Shown: positions 19,101 through 24,906 of the stretch, in pieces
Position numbering within the stretch: position 1 is the stretch's first letter
How the letters are laid out: each line of letters starts with the position of its first letter
Source of the DNA: Vallitalea guaymasensis
GTDB taxonomy: Bacteria > Bacillota > Clostridia > Lachnospirales > Vallitaleaceae
Assembly (NCBI RefSeq): GCF_018141425.1
Contig: NZ_CP058561.1
Span: 3,720,001 to 3,784,000, forward strand
Length of the DNA: 64,000 bases
Direction of reading: 5' to 3'
Made by a program: the position numbers and the translations under genes
The notes under the pieces: generated by a model
Databases searched by the model: none
What the model saw: only the letters and a program-made list of their open reading frames with translations
What the model was told of the DNA's origin: nothing

Positions 19101-19212
19101 ATACTATAATGTCAACACAAATCCATCTAATTCAATTAGACCACCAATTGATGGATGGGTATATATCGTTACTGATAATGTAGATAATGATATGAGAGTA
19201 ATTGAAAATTAA
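16189..19212 (+). CDS. S-layer homology protein with beta-helix region and five ~100-residue repeats
   Basis: The 1007-residue protein has an N-terminal signal anchor (about 10-33). SLH motifs follow (GHWAEETITKWKQKGLMTGYLDGTFKPDNNITKAEF and a second, then a partial third, to about residue 175). A polar, short-period region (about 190-385) looks like a right-handed beta-helix. Five repeats of about 100 residues (404-900) begin with variants of GYDVNINQ and contain ITGIDVSGLNDGTLTLTVYLTD. A C-terminal domain of about 105 residues is Trp- and Tyr-rich. SLH domains bind secondary cell-wall polymers, so this is a surface protein. It is coupled to the short collar protein upstream (ATGA overlap). 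Confidence 0.88.
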   Translation: MRKFFKSSVVMKYLSGMIIVLMIFTMIPNYVIATVEEDDITGHWAEETITKWKQKGLMTGYLDGTFKPDNNITKAEFISIINRIYGYYEKADKNYRDIKDEDWYYKETMIAKANKYMDWYKKEELKPNEEITRQEVHAVLSTIQQQEATEQLEEKMTRAEVVTMLDRIVGELINISGIYGLEKEEKVIEGNLTINTEGVILKNTIINGNLILAAGIKQGDITLENVTVKGKTIVNGGGENSITVKNCSLHELIVFKQDGKIRIVSIDSEIGKTILLNGGKLQGDFKLITIIDKGENKELNNIELKGKIEHIIVESQVDIKISKSTKIKKIEVNNKSKGTKIDIQRSSVIEEMIFYAPTEVTGKGKINKISIKSKGVKVEQKEATDESDTEEIHDVPHYTPDQNPPTGYSVMIDQSEIIPNNMTALSFTFSGAEIGALYNYTIFDDSGADIKGSGTIETALDQITGIDVSGLNDGTLTLEVYLTDIAGNPGNKVTATVRKNVNPPCGYDVNINQSYINNDNQNQLSFTFAGAEINDIYYCSIDDKNDSTPSITGSGPITVLNQTISGIDVSSLDDGLLILTVYLVDSSGNQGSNIIKTVKKDIMIPNGYDININQNNINANQKEMDFTFDTAELGTIYNYIISSNGGGENVIGSGTITLDSQQITGIDVSGLNDGILTLTVTLTDEAGNEGINVTKTIKKDTMKPSNYEININEDYINNSNQTIMSFTISKAEVGTIYNYSIDDTDVDTPAVTGSGNMISLNETISGIDVSSLNDDNLTLTVYITDTVGNQGEDVIAYVSKDTIEPSGYSVSIDQSTIDSYHNTPLSFKITGGEIGGTFNYTITSDGGGNGVSGDGNITANVEQITGIDVSSLSDGLLTLSVIIIDEASNQGTAAISTVPKINSQPNLMVTECDITGINGTYTFDGIKCDLHGFNVEEQNRESYIKGDYLIIWAYYEGDGWAWEIQKQDDIIYYNVNTNPSNSIRPPIDGWVYIVTDNVDNDMRVIEN
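17399..18890 (+). repeat. five tandem ~300-bp coding repeats in the S-layer protein
   Basis: Repeat units begin near 17399, 17695, 17998, 18296 and 18599. Each encodes a beta-rich domain ending in a KxxKKDT-type linker. They are divergent at nucleotide level but share ACAGGAATAGATGTAAGT-like blocks. They read as Ig-like or cadherin-like surface modules. Confidence 0.8.
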
Positions 19213-19240
19213 TAGAAATTATACAATTACCTATTATACT

Positions 19241-19274
19241 AAAATGGGACTGTCGGATAATACAGCCCCATTTT
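19241..19274. terminator. bidirectional terminator between the facing collar operons
   Basis: AAAATGGG-ACTGT pairs with ACAG-CCCCATTTT, with T runs available on both strands. It serves the S-layer gene (plus) and the collar operon (minus). Confidence 0.8.
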
Positions 19275-19277
19275 ATT

Positions 19278-19820
19278 TTATTCTCTACTAGGATACAGAC
19301 CTTTTAGTGCAATACAAAAATTGAATGTGAGTGAAGGTTGGCGATTTTCATGGGCTGCGTATTCTCCAACAGCACTTAAAGAGTTAGAATGCATCTGAAT
19401 TTTAGTTGGATTTTCAGGAACATTAGCATAAACATCAATTCCGCTACCTCTTTTAAGTTCAGTTTTAGCTAACATACTTGGATTATCCATTGTTTTTTTA
19501 TCAGCTATATCTGTTGTAGCTAATAATCTGTGTGAATGTCTTGGCGTCTGAAATTCATCAAGTACAATTGAATCAGTTCCACTAGAATAACCTATTGTGT
19601 AGGTTTTTGTTTCGGTTTGACCTCTATTCATAGGAGCTCTACCCCTAAAGTCTGGTAATTGAAAATATCTAACTCCATCTCCACCATAAATTGTTTCTAT
19701 GATAGAAAATAAAACAGGTGATTGATTTCTTTCTAACATATTGCCGTTACAAAGAGCCCAGCCTCGTGGTGCATAGGTATAAGGAAAGATCTTTATTTCG
19801 CCAATAAAAGGGTCAGCCAT
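19278..19820 (-). CDS. tail-collar-domain protein (MdpB-like) 3
   Basis: The 180-residue protein is of the MdpB type: MADPFIGEIKIFPYTYAPRGWALCNG, then QLPDFRGRAPMNRG, then the SVVL/IVLDEFQTPRHSHRL block and a C-terminal NRQPSLTFNFCIALKGLYP motif. A strong AAGGAGG precedes the ATG. It is the last gene of the minus-strand operon. No phage head, tail or lysis genes are nearby, which supports the chromosomal MdpB-type class rather than a prophage. It is probably a secreted or surface trimer, but no signal peptide is visible. Confidence 0.88.
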   Translation of the reverse strand: MADPFIGEIKIFPYTYAPRGWALCNGNMLERNQSPVLFSIIETIYGGDGVRYFQLPDFRGRAPMNRGQTETKTYTIGYSSGTDSIVLDEFQTPRHSHRLLATTDIADKKTMDNPSMLAKTELKRGSGIDVYANVPENPTKIQMHSNSLSAVGEYAAHENRQPSLTFNFCIALKGLYPSRE

Positions 19821-19857
19821 ATATTAACCTCCTTTGTTTATATTTTTTTGTTTCACT

Positions 19858-20367
19858 TTATATAGATATACATATGATAAATGTGATACATAAATATGGT
19901 TGCATATTATAATGTGAAAATATGCTGGATTCCCCAGATGGTGTAATTGAGTCTTCCCACAGTTCTACTAGATTAGTAGCTTTATCACTATACAGATTAA
20001 AATCCGTATTAGAAACTATTTTATTTTCAGGATTTTCTGATAGATTTTTCTTCATATTAGAAACCTTAAAAGGATGACTATGTTTTGGTAATTCATCTAG
20101 TTCAAGGGTAACATATTCACTTCCACAATGTTGACCAAGTGTATAATTACTTAATCCTTTTCCTTTCCCATGATGAATAGGTACCTTTCCTCTTAGGTTG
20201 GGTAAGCAAAAAGAAATACTAGGTGTACCACCATATGTATAGCCAATCAATTTGAAAAGCTTTGGAAATTGATTTATAGGTAATTCTTGTCCACTACATA
20301 CTGCCCAGTTTTTTGGTGCATAATTACCTGCAAACATTCTTATCTCGCCAATATAAGTATTAGACAT
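19858..20367 (-). CDS. tail-collar-domain protein (MdpB-like) 2
   Basis: The 169-residue protein shows the same architecture: MSNTYIGEIRMFAGNYAPKNWAVCSG, then FCLPNLRGKVPIHHG, then VTLELDELPKHSHPFKV, and C-terminal NMQPYLCITFIICISI. The start at 20367 is chosen because AGGAG lies 8-9 bases upstream; the frame extends to 20439 but that would overlap the upstream gene. It is the most divergent of the three long paralogues in its C-terminal third. Confidence 0.86.
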   Translation of the reverse strand: MSNTYIGEIRMFAGNYAPKNWAVCSGQELPINQFPKLFKLIGYTYGGTPSISFCLPNLRGKVPIHHGKGKGLSNYTLGQHCGSEYVTLELDELPKHSHPFKVSNMKKNLSENPENKIVSNTDFNLYSDKATNLVELWEDSITPSGESSIFSHYNMQPYLCITFIICISI

Positions 20368-20404
20368 TTCTTTACTCCTTTCCGTGTTAGAAATAGGTAT
20401 ATAG

Positions 20405-20917
20405 TTAACTTCTTGGTGGATAATCGCCTTGAAGTGCAATACAAAAATTTAAAACAAGACTAGGTTGTAGGTTGTTATGTCCTTTACCACCAATAGATGA
20501 AATGGTGGATGAATTAATAGGTGTAGTATTCACATAATCATCATATATTTTTTGTGGAGTATTTGAATGCGTTGGTTTACATAAAGCTCTATTAGTGGGG
20601 GCATAATTATCGCCCTTTTTATCAATAGCATATAATAAATGACTATGTTTGGGTATTTGGGATGGGTGAAGTACTACTGATTCTACACCAAATTTTGCAC
20701 CAAGTTTATAAGTAGAGCCAGCATCTACAGGTATCCGACTTCTTAGATCAGGAAGTCCGAAGGTTGTAAACCCATCTCCTCCATAGTTTAATCCTAATAA
20801 ACTATATAGAGTATAATGTTGAGTGACAGGTAATAACTGTCCGTTACAATATGCCCAGCCTTTTGGAACAAAATTAAAACTAAAGATTTTTATTTCTCCA
20901 AGAAAAGGATCAGCCAT
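20405..20917 (-). CDS. tail-collar-domain protein (MdpB-like) 1
   Basis: The 170-residue protein begins MADPFLGEIKIFSFNFVPKGWAYCNG. It carries FGLPDLRSRIPVDAG, the VVLHPSQIPKHSHLL block and a C-terminal NLQPSLVLNFCIALQGDYPPR motif. AAGGAGG precedes the ATG. It is closest in sequence to the protein encoded at 19278-19820. The three paralogues in a row suggest hetero-oligomeric assembly, as has been noted for MdpB-like gene triplets elsewhere (recalled, not checked). Confidence 0.88.
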   Translation of the reverse strand: MADPFLGEIKIFSFNFVPKGWAYCNGQLLPVTQHYTLYSLLGLNYGGDGFTTFGLPDLRSRIPVDAGSTYKLGAKFGVESVVLHPSQIPKHSHLLYAIDKKGDNYAPTNRALCKPTHSNTPQKIYDDYVNTTPINSSTISSIGGKGHNNLQPSLVLNFCIALQGDYPPRS

Positions 20918-20931
20918 AATATACCTCCTTG

Positions 20932-21231
20932 TTATTTTTTAAAACGAGTGAAGATTGCTTCATAATAGATACCTTTTTCATTTTTATCAACTGGAACTAT
21001 AAGAATATTAAGCTCACCCATTTTTTCGTGGTCAAGTGAATAGGTGTCTTGTGGGTATAGAGTATCTACAGGACCCTTGAATAATAAACTGAATGATTCG
21101 ATTTTACTTGTGGAACAATCTCTAGTTTCAATTAATTCCAAATCAACAAGAGTATCTTCTTTAGATAGATTGAATGTGGTATTTATGTGAGTATCAAAAT
21201 CTATCTTACTTAATGTACTTAGATCTACCAT
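20932..21231 (-). CDS. DUF6916-like small protein
   Basis: The 99-residue protein has the pattern I associate with DUF6916: an acidic beta-rich chain with FSLLFKGPVDTLYPQDTYSLDHEKMGELNILIVPV in the middle and YYEAIFTRFKK at the end. The ATG at 21231 lies 7 bases after GGAGG; a TTG one codon earlier is too close to it. It overlaps the stop of the GNAT gene by one base. Family knowledge: DUF6916 genes often accompany MdpB-type collar genes. The function is unknown; a small adaptor or chaperone for the collar proteins is an inference. Confidence 0.75.
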   Translation of the reverse strand: MVDLSTLSKIDFDTHINTTFNLSKEDTLVDLELIETRDCSTSKIESFSLLFKGPVDTLYPQDTYSLDHEKMGELNILIVPVDKNEKGIYYEAIFTRFKK

Positions 21232-21749
21232 CAATATACCTCCTTTCCTGTTTTTTTAGGAAATCGTTTCATTAAAATGTAAACACCCAAATTATTTTCA
21301 AGTGTAAAATCAAAACGTCTATAAAAGTCTATAGCAGTATTGTTATATTCCACATGAAGGCTTATGGGTATTTTTTTGATTTCTGATTCACCTATAATGG
21401 ATTTTATAATTTTACTTCCAATACCCTTATTTCTGTATTCTGGCAGTATAGCAATATCAATAATACGGATTTCATCATCAAATCTATTGATATATAAGCG
21501 ACCTATAGGTATTTCGTTATGTACTATGATAGTAAAAGAAGGACAATCATAATTTCCCATATACTGAATATGTTGTAGATAGAATTGCATTTGTAGGAAA
21601 CGTTCTATTTCATCATTACTCCAATTAGTGATTTGCATTTCTTGAATACGAGTGGAACGATATACCTTATATAAGAATGGCAGATCCATATCTGATATCG
21701 GTTTGTATTCAAGAAGTACATTTTCTTGTTTAATAGAATTTACAGTCAT
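21231..21749 (-). CDS. GNAT-family N-acetyltransferase
   Basis: The 172-residue protein has the GNAT core: IRIIDIAILPEYRNKGIGSKII is motif A for acetyl-CoA binding, and ISLHVEYNNTAIDFYRRFDFTLENN is motif B. It is the first gene of the collar operon (AGGAGG before the ATG). It could acetylate the collar or DUF6916 products, or a small molecule; the substrate is not evident. Co-transcription with DUF6916 and the collar proteins is supported by the one-base overlap and short gaps. Confidence 0.85.
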   Translation of the reverse strand: MTVNSIKQENVLLEYKPISDMDLPFLYKVYRSTRIQEMQITNWSNDEIERFLQMQFYLQHIQYMGNYDCPSFTIIVHNEIPIGRLYINRFDDEIRIIDIAILPEYRNKGIGSKIIKSIIGESEIKKIPISLHVEYNNTAIDFYRRFDFTLENNLGVYILMKRFPKKTGKEVY

Positions 21750-21801
21750 ACAATCCTCCTTAGAAATAATAATGGTATTAAAAAGAATAATTACAATCTA
21801 G

Positions 21802-21845
21802 ATTATATAGAATACATATAATTTCGCATGTGCCAAAAGTTATAT
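21802..21845 (-). promoter_or_regulatory. shared 19-bp element plus -10 box upstream of the GNAT/collar operon
   Basis: The minus strand carries the identical 19-mer seen at 15848 (here 21827-21845) and TATAAT (complement of 21802-21807), separated again by 19 bp. The expected -35 hexamer (CATGCG) is poor. The remainder of 21846-22052 shows only A+T-rich sequence leading to the next gene. Confidence 0.65.
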
Positions 21846-22052
21846 CTTTTACATAGAATGTATATATGTCTTGTAAACCTTGATATTATAAAGATTTTAT
21901 GATTTAATAAATAGCTGGAATAATAAAAATTTCAATGAAATAAATCAAAGGTTAATATTTTACATTTAATATGGTATAATATGAAATGATACTATTAAGA
22001 GGAGTAATTCCTATAAAAGAAATTACATGATTACTGGAATGGAGTAATACCA

Positions 22053-23306
22053 ATGAAAAGATTGTTAAGTATATTGATTATAGTAACCATATTTATTGTA
22101 GGATGTGGTTCTGGTAAAGAAGTAATTAAGATTAATGAAGAAGGTTTCGAGCTTTTTTCACAAGGAAAATATCAAGAAGCACTTGAAAAATATAATCAGG
22201 CAATAGAAGAATATCCAGATTTTTCTACTTCATATGCTAACCGAGGTATGATATATTTTGAACTTGGCAGTTATGATGAAGCATTGAAGGATGTGGATAA
22301 AGCAATAAGCTTGAATAGTAAAGATGCAGTAGCCTATAGTAATAGGGGATATATGAAGCTTGCTCTAGGAGAAGTTCAAAAAGCTATAGAAGACCTGGAT
22401 AAAGCAATTAGCCTAAGAAATTATTTTCAAGAAAAAGAGTCATTAGGAATAACTTATACTACTAGAGGTACAGCATATGGATTATTAGGTGAATATGAAA
22501 AAGGTATTGAGTCATTTGATAAAGCCCTTAAAATAAATAAGAATGACAAAACAATATATAATGCAAAAGGTATTTTGTACAAGGATTGGGGTAAATATGA
22601 AGAGGCTTTGGAAAGTTATAACAAAGCATTAACAATAGACCAATCATATGCTTATGCATATGCCAATAGAGCATTTGTTTTCTTTATCACAAAAGAATAT
22701 GATAAAGCACTTGCTGATGCAAATACAGCTATAGAACTTAATCCAATAATACCTCAGGTCTATAACACAAAGGCACTTATATATAGTGAAAAAGGTGAAA
22801 CTGATAAGGCAATAGAAATCTATGATTTTATTATAGACAAATGGAAAAACTATGCTGATGCATATATCGGCAGGGGTAATGAATATTTTAAGAAAAAGGA
22901 CTATGGGCAAGCATTGATCAACTATTCAATGGCTGCTGATTATGGAAACAACGATGCTTTAGCTCAAAAGGGATACCTACATGAATATCTAGAACAGGAC
23001 GAAGAAGCAATAGCAGCTTTTGAAAAGTATCTAGAAGCTGTTCCAAATAATTATGATATAACAATAGAGATTGGTGATTTATATCAAAAACAAGAAAAAT
23101 ACGAGAAATCAATTGAGTATTATGACCAAGCTATAAAGATAAATCCTGACATATACAATAGTTATTTTAAGAAAGGATTATCTTTAGAATACCAAGAAAA
23201 ATATGAGGAGGCGCTTAAAATGTTCAATAAAGTATTAGAAATCAACGAAAATCAGGTAGATGCAAAAAATGAAATTAAATTTATTGAAGAGAAACTAAAA
23301 AGGTAG
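22053..23306 (+). CDS. TPR-repeat lipoprotein
   Basis: The 417-residue protein has a lipobox (FIVGC, Cys at residue 18) and then about eleven tetratricopeptide repeats of the form EALEKYNQAIEEYPDFSTSYANRGMIYFELGSYDEAL. It would be anchored on the outer face of the membrane and act as a protein-protein scaffold. It sits 39 bases upstream of hflX, with a possible RNA structure bridging the two. No binding partner is evident. Confidence 0.85.
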   Translation: MKRLLSILIIVTIFIVGCGSGKEVIKINEEGFELFSQGKYQEALEKYNQAIEEYPDFSTSYANRGMIYFELGSYDEALKDVDKAISLNSKDAVAYSNRGYMKLALGEVQKAIEDLDKAISLRNYFQEKESLGITYTTRGTAYGLLGEYEKGIESFDKALKINKNDKTIYNAKGILYKDWGKYEEALESYNKALTIDQSYAYAYANRAFVFFITKEYDKALADANTAIELNPIIPQVYNTKALIYSEKGETDKAIEIYDFIIDKWKNYADAYIGRGNEYFKKKDYGQALINYSMAADYGNNDALAQKGYLHEYLEQDEEAIAAFEKYLEAVPNNYDITIEIGDLYQKQEKYEKSIEYYDQAIKINPDIYNSYFKKGLSLEYQEKYEEALKMFNKVLEINENQVDAKNEIKFIEEKLKR

Positions 23307-23338
23307 AGTTAAAACCTCCCCTTAGTTTCTATAGGAGG
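23291..23338 (+). promoter_or_regulatory. possible alternative RNA structures around the hflX ribosome-binding site
   Basis: GAAACTAA (23291-23298) can pair with TTAGTTTC (23322-23329), extended by AGGT/ACCT. Alternatively CCTCC (23315-23319) can pair with the hflX Shine-Dalgarno GGAGG (23334-23338). The two pairings share bases and exclude each other. The first lies across the TPR gene's stop codon. Confidence 0.35.
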
Positions 23339-23345
23339 AATTTAT

Positions 23346-24626
23346 ATGCCAGAAAAACACTTTGAAATAGAAAGAGATTATGTTGATAGAGTTATACTTG
23401 TCTGTGTAGCTACTAGGGAGAATGAATCTTATTGTGAAGAATCCCTTGATGAATTAGAAGAATTAGCTAATACAGCAGGAGCTATAACTTTAGAGAAAGT
23501 TATACAAAATAGAGAAAGTGTTCATCCGGGAACTTACTTGGGAAAAGGTAAAATAGCTGAAATAAAAGAGTTGATATATGAACTAGATGCAACAGGAATA
23601 ATATGTGACGATGAATTATCACCAGCTCAGCTTAAGAATCTGGAAGATGTATTGGAATGTAAGATTATGGATAGGACAATGTTGATTCTAGATATCTTTG
23701 CAAAAAGAGCTCATACTAGAGAAGGGATAATTCAAGTTGAACTAGCACAACTTCAATATAGATTATCAAGATTAGCTGGTATAGGAACATCTTTATCCAG
23801 ACTTGGTGGTGGTATTGGTACAAGAGGACCTGGTGAAAAGAAACTGGAGACTGATAGAAGACATATCAGAAATAGGATATCACAACTTAAGAAAGAGTTA
23901 TTGGATGTTAAGAACCACAGAGACCTTATTAGAGAAAGAAGAAAAAAACAAGGTAAGGTAAAAATAGCTATAGTTGGTTATACCAACGCTGGAAAATCAA
24001 CATTGCTTAATAAATTAACTGATGCAGAAGTTCTTGAAGAGGATAAATTATTTGCAACACTGGATCCAACTACTAGACAATTGATATTGCCAAATGGTAC
24101 AGAAGTTTTATTAACTGATACAGTTGGATTCATTAGAAAATTACCTCATCATCTTATAAAAGCTTTCCATTCTACACTTGAAGAAGCTGTTGTAGCAGAT
24201 ATTTTAATCCATGTAGTAGATAGTGCTAATGAACAAGCCAATAGCCATATAAGGGTTGTATATGAAACTCTAGAAGAATTAGGTGCAACAGGTAAAACAG
24301 TCATAACTGTTTTTAATAAGATTGACAAAGAAGGAAGCAACAAACATCTTGAGGATTATAATGCATACAAGACTTTAATGGTTTCAGTCAAAGAAGGAAC
24401 AGGATTAGAAGAGTTGTTGGATATAATAGAGAAAAAGATTCAACAAGACAAAATATTAATTAAAGAAGTTATTTCTTATGACAATGGTAATCTACTAAAT
24501 CAGATTCGTATAAATGGACAGATAATCAAAGAAGAGTATAGAAATGAAGGAACTTATATAGAAGCATATGTAGATGACAAGACTTACGGGGAACTAAATA
24601 AAATAAAGACTAAAGTACTAATTTAG
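23346..24626 (+). CDS. hflX: ribosome-associated GTPase HflX
   Basis: The 426-residue protein matches HflX. The N-terminal HflX domain contains HPGTYLGKGKIAEIKE and the linker GGGIGTRGPGEKKLETDRR. The G domain has G1 GYTNAGKST (about residues 211-219), G3 DTVGFIRKLP and G4 NKID. The family binds the 50S subunit and splits or rescues stalled ribosomes under stress. A perfect AGGAGG site precedes the ATG. It ends at a strong terminator. Confidence 0.95.
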   Translation: MPEKHFEIERDYVDRVILVCVATRENESYCEESLDELEELANTAGAITLEKVIQNRESVHPGTYLGKGKIAEIKELIYELDATGIICDDELSPAQLKNLEDVLECKIMDRTMLILDIFAKRAHTREGIIQVELAQLQYRLSRLAGIGTSLSRLGGGIGTRGPGEKKLETDRRHIRNRISQLKKELLDVKNHRDLIRERRKKQGKVKIAIVGYTNAGKSTLLNKLTDAEVLEEDKLFATLDPTTRQLILPNGTEVLLTDTVGFIRKLPHHLIKAFHSTLEEAVVADILIHVVDSANEQANSHIRVVYETLEELGATGKTVITVFNKIDKEGSNKHLEDYNAYKTLMVSVKEGTGLEELLDIIEKKIQQDKILIKEVISYDNGNLLNQIRINGQIIKEEYRNEGTYIEAYVDDKTYGELNKIKTKVLI

Positions 24627-24646
24627 GATCATAGCATATAAAAATG

Positions 24647-24695
24647 ACCACCAAATATTGTGACAATATATAATTAAATTCACAATATTGGTGGT
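24647..24695. terminator. terminator after hflX
   Basis: ACCACCAAATATTGTGA-type arms (24647-24663 and about 24680-24695) form a stem of about 16 bp followed by TTTT. Confidence 0.8.
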
Positions 24696-24790
24696 TTTAA
24701 TTGGCAAAAGGGACTTCGAATATAATATCTAATACCTAAAAATAAAACATAAAACAACATATATACTAGTATTAATAGCCTATTCCACAT

Positions 24791-24837
24791 ATACCACATA
24801 TAGTGTGTTTGTGTGTTGGGGATACATTATATAGTGT
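24791..24837 (+). promoter_or_regulatory. pair of NrdR boxes
   Basis: ATACCACATATAGTGT (24791-24806) and ATACATTATATAGTGT (24822-24837) each match the NrdR consensus ACACWATATATWGTGT at 13 of 16 positions. They start 31 bp apart, about three helical turns, which is the usual spacing for NrdR box pairs. Repression of nrdD by NrdR when dATP is high is inferred from the family. Confidence 0.8.
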
Positions 24838-24845
24838 TTTTTATA

Positions 24846-24874
24846 TTGACTAGTCTGGGTATATATGGTATATT
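24846..24874 (+). promoter_or_regulatory. nrdD promoter
   Basis: TTGACT (24846-24851), a 17-bp spacer and TATATT (24869-24874), directly downstream of the NrdR boxes. Confidence 0.7.
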
Positions 24875-24906
24875 ATTATTAATTCGGTTGAGAGAGGAGA
24901 CTATCA

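Noticed and set aside
19278-20917. Tail-collar genes as a prophage remnant
   Set aside because: No head, tail-tube, portal, holin, lysin or integrase gene is nearby, and the genes form a tight operon with GNAT and DUF6916.
15848-21845. The 19-bp inverted pair as terminal repeats of a transposon
   Set aside because: No target duplication, transposase or integrase is visible, and each copy has the same fixed relation to a -10 box and first gene, which a promoter element explains and a transposon end does not.
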